Positions 3,919 through 5,443 of a stretch of DNA of 5,443 nucleotides are shown here, one piece after another. The notes below the pieces were generated by a model. That model did no database searches and had not been told where the DNA came from. It worked only from the letters and a program-made list of their open reading frames with translations. The DNA comes from Accumulibacter sp. (GTDB lineage: Bacteria; Pseudomonadota; Gammaproteobacteria; Burkholderiales; Rhodocyclaceae): NCBI GenBank assembly GCA_031284185.1, contig JAITAJ010000110.1, positions 1 through 5,443 of the forward strand, read 5' to 3'. A program made the position numbers and the translations under genes. Each line of letters opens with the position of its first letter. Position 1 is the stretch's first letter.

Positions 3919-5443
3919 GGTTCCTGGGCAAGCAACAGGACGCCGCGTCCGGGCAGGGCGACGGATCCTTCGCGCGCCCATGCCGCGACAGGCCCGTCGG
4001 CGCTGCTGTCACAGAGCAGCCGCCACGCCCCTCCGGGGAGATGGAAGCGCGCCGGTTCGTCATTCCGGTTGAAGAGCGCGAGCAGCGGCGATTCCTCCGG
4101 CCGGCCGGGCGCGTCCTCCGGAACCGTGGGCGCCAGAAGCATACCCAGCGTCCCCCCCGGCGAGGCGTTCCAATCCTCCGCCGTCATCTCGCGCCCGTCA
4201 GGGTGCCACCAGAGAACGTCGCGGCGGCCATCCGCGCCCTCGGCGCCGCTCAGCCACGCCGCGCGGCGAAGCTGCCCGAAACGCCGCCGCAGACCGATCA
4301 GTCCGGCGGTGAATTCGATCAGCCGCCGGTCGGCACCGGGCCAGTCCAGCCAGGTCAGGGCGTTGTCCTGACAATAGGCGTTGTTGGTGCCCGCCTGCGT
4401 GCGTCCCAGCTCGTCGCCGCCCTGCAGCATCGGCACGCCCTGCGCGGTGAACAGCGTGGCCAGCAGGGCGCGCTGGAGACGCCGCCGGCGCGCCATGACG
4501 CCCGGATCGTCGGTGGCGCCCTCCACGCCGCCGTTGCAGGACAGATTGTGCCCGTGGCCGTCGCGGTTCCGTTCGCCGTTCGCTTCGTTGTGCTTGTCCT
4601 GGTAGCTGACGAGATCGCGCAAGGTGAAACCGTCGTGCGCGGTGATGAAATTGACGCCGGCGGAAGGCGCGCGCCCGTCGTGACGGAATATTTCACTCGA
4701 ACCGGCGAGACGTTGCGCCAACGCACCGACGCCGGCTTCGCCCGTCAGCCAGAAGGCGCGGACGTCATCCCGGAAACGGTCGTTCCATTCGCTCCAGCCG
4801 GGCGGGAAAGACCCGAGACGATAACCGCCCGGGCCGAGATCCCAAGGCTCCGCGATCAGCTTCTTGCGCGACAGCAGCGGGTCCTGCGTGATCGCCGCCA
4901 GAAAGGCGCTGTCGCGGGTCAGCGACGCGGCGAGGTCGAAACGGAAACCGTCGACGCGCATCTCTCCGGCCCAGTAGCGCAGGGAATCCATGACCAGCTG
5001 CAAGACGCGCGGCTGCGCCAGGTCGAAGGTATTGCCGCAGCCGCTGTAGTTCTCGTAGCGGTCCGGATCGTCCGGGGCGCGCAGGTAATACGTCGCGTTG
5101 TCGATGCCGCGGAAAGAAATCGTCGGGCCGGATTCGTCCGTCTCCGCCGTGTGGTTGTACACCACGTCGAGAATGACTTCGATGTTCGCGTCATGCAGCG
5201 AGCGGACCATCGAACGGAATTCGTCGATCACCGGCTGACCGCCGATCCGCGCGGCGTAGCGCGGTTCCGGGGCGAAGAAGGACAGCGTGTTGTAGCCCCA
5301 GTAGTTGCGCAATCCGAGCCGCAGAAGCCGTTCCTCGTCCAGGAAGCCGTGGATCGGCAACAGTTTGACGGCGGTGATGCCAAGGCGCCGGAAGTGGTCG
5401 AGCATGGCCGGGGAGGCCAGGCCCGCGTAGGTGCCGCGCAAGG
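3915..5443 (-). CDS. glgX: Glycogen debranching enzyme GlgX (isoamylase-type, GH13), 5' end outside window
   Basis: GlgX hydrolyses alpha-1,6 branch points of glycogen, preferring the short outer chains left by glycogen phosphorylase. About 508 residues of a protein usually near 700 are visible; the N-terminal CBM48 domain and the first part of the barrel are cut off by the window edge. The first full codon (5441-5439) is TTG, but it belongs to the conserved internal segment LRGTYAGL, so it is a leucine and not a start. Counting from that codon, the landmarks are LLPIHGF (27-33), NYWGYN (46-51), GH13 region I DVVYNH (92-97), NYSGCGNT (131-138), region II GFRFDLA with nucleophile D169, region III LIAEPWD with acid E198, region IV TAHDG with H269/D270, DKHNEANGERNRDG (282-295), and GGDELGRTQAGTNNAYCQDN (341-360). 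All catalytic residues are present. Residues after about 450 form the C-terminal beta-sandwich. It is the first of a coupled pair with malQ. Confidence 0.97.
   Translation of the reverse strand, partial: LRGTYAGLASPAMLDHFRRLGITAVKLLPIHGFLDEERLLRLGLRNYWGYNTLSFFAPEPRYAARIGGQPVIDEFRSMVRSLHDANIEVILDVVYNHTAETDESGPTISFRGIDNATYYLRAPDDPDRYENYSGCGNTFDLAQPRVLQLVMDSLRYWAGEMRVDGFRFDLAASLTRDSAFLAAITQDPLLSRKKLIAEPWDLGPGGYRLGSFPPGWSEWNDRFRDDVRAFWLTGEAGVGALAQRLAGSSEIFRHDGRAPSAGVNFITAHDGFTLRDLVSYQDKHNEANGERNRDGHGHNLSCNGGVEGATDDPGVMARRRRLQRALLATLFTAQGVPMLQGGDELGRTQAGTNNAYCQDNALTWLDWPGADRRLIEFTAGLIGLRRRFGQLRRAAWLSGAEGADGRRDVLWWHPDGREMTAEDWNASPGGTLGMLLAPTVPEDAPGRPEESPLLALFNRNDEPARFHLPGGAWRLLCDSSADGPVAAWAREGSVALPGRGVLLLAQEP

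Noticed and set aside
3919..3981. Longer malQ start upstream at 3981
   Set aside because: The extra 21 residues are Arg/Pro-rich, overlap the end of glgX and do not resemble GH77 N-termini; the ATG at 3918 directly precedes conserved sequence.
2590..4371. Very long plus-strand open frame (593 codons) antisense to malQ and glgX
   Set aside because: It is an artefact of GC-rich codon use on the opposite strand. The minus-strand frames carry complete GH77 and GH13 catalytic motifs; this frame shows none.
5439..5441. TTG as the glgX start codon
   Set aside because: It lies inside the conserved LRGTYAGL segment of the GlgX catalytic domain. The N-terminal domain must lie beyond the window.

Overview
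The window looks like chromosomal DNA from a high-GC member of the Pseudomonadota, most likely Beta- or Gammaproteobacteria. The evidence is the GC-rich base composition, a PstS that matches the enterobacterial type motif for motif, and a GlgX-MalQ pair with a DUF2934 protein. I cannot name the genus. All four genes lie on the minus strand, so transcription runs from right to left.

From right to left: (1) 5443-3915 holds the C-terminal 508 residues of a glycogen debranching enzyme (GlgX); its N-terminus lies beyond the window. (2) 3918-2368 is a complete 4-alpha-glucanotransferase (MalQ) whose ATG overlaps the glgX stop as ATGA, so the two are a coupled operon. GlgX removes short branches from glycogen and MalQ recycles the released malto-oligosaccharides. 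(3) After 115 bp comes a small DUF2934 protein (2252-1932) with a Lys/Ala-rich, probably disordered N-terminal tail. It has a good ribosome-binding site and possibly its own promoter, with a 10-bp direct repeat around the -35 region. (4) 1931-1430 is about 500 bp of GC-rich DNA with no convincing gene. (5) A candidate Pho box (1412-1429) precedes pstS (1365-349), a complete periplasmic phosphate-binding protein. (6) Beginning about 15 nt beyond the pstS stop codon and running off the left edge is a compound repeat array (1-344). It is built from a 36-bp pyrimidine-rich unit (A) and a 51-bp unit (B) containing a perfect GC hairpin, in the order A-B-A-B-A-A-B-A.

The metabolic genes are ordinary. 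The least explained element is the A/B array, which sits where a pstC gene or a terminator might be expected. The recurrent link between DUF2934 and glycogen genes, and the putative regulatory sites upstream of pstS and the DUF2934 gene, come next. I found no CRISPR array, transposase, defence system, tRNA or rRNA.
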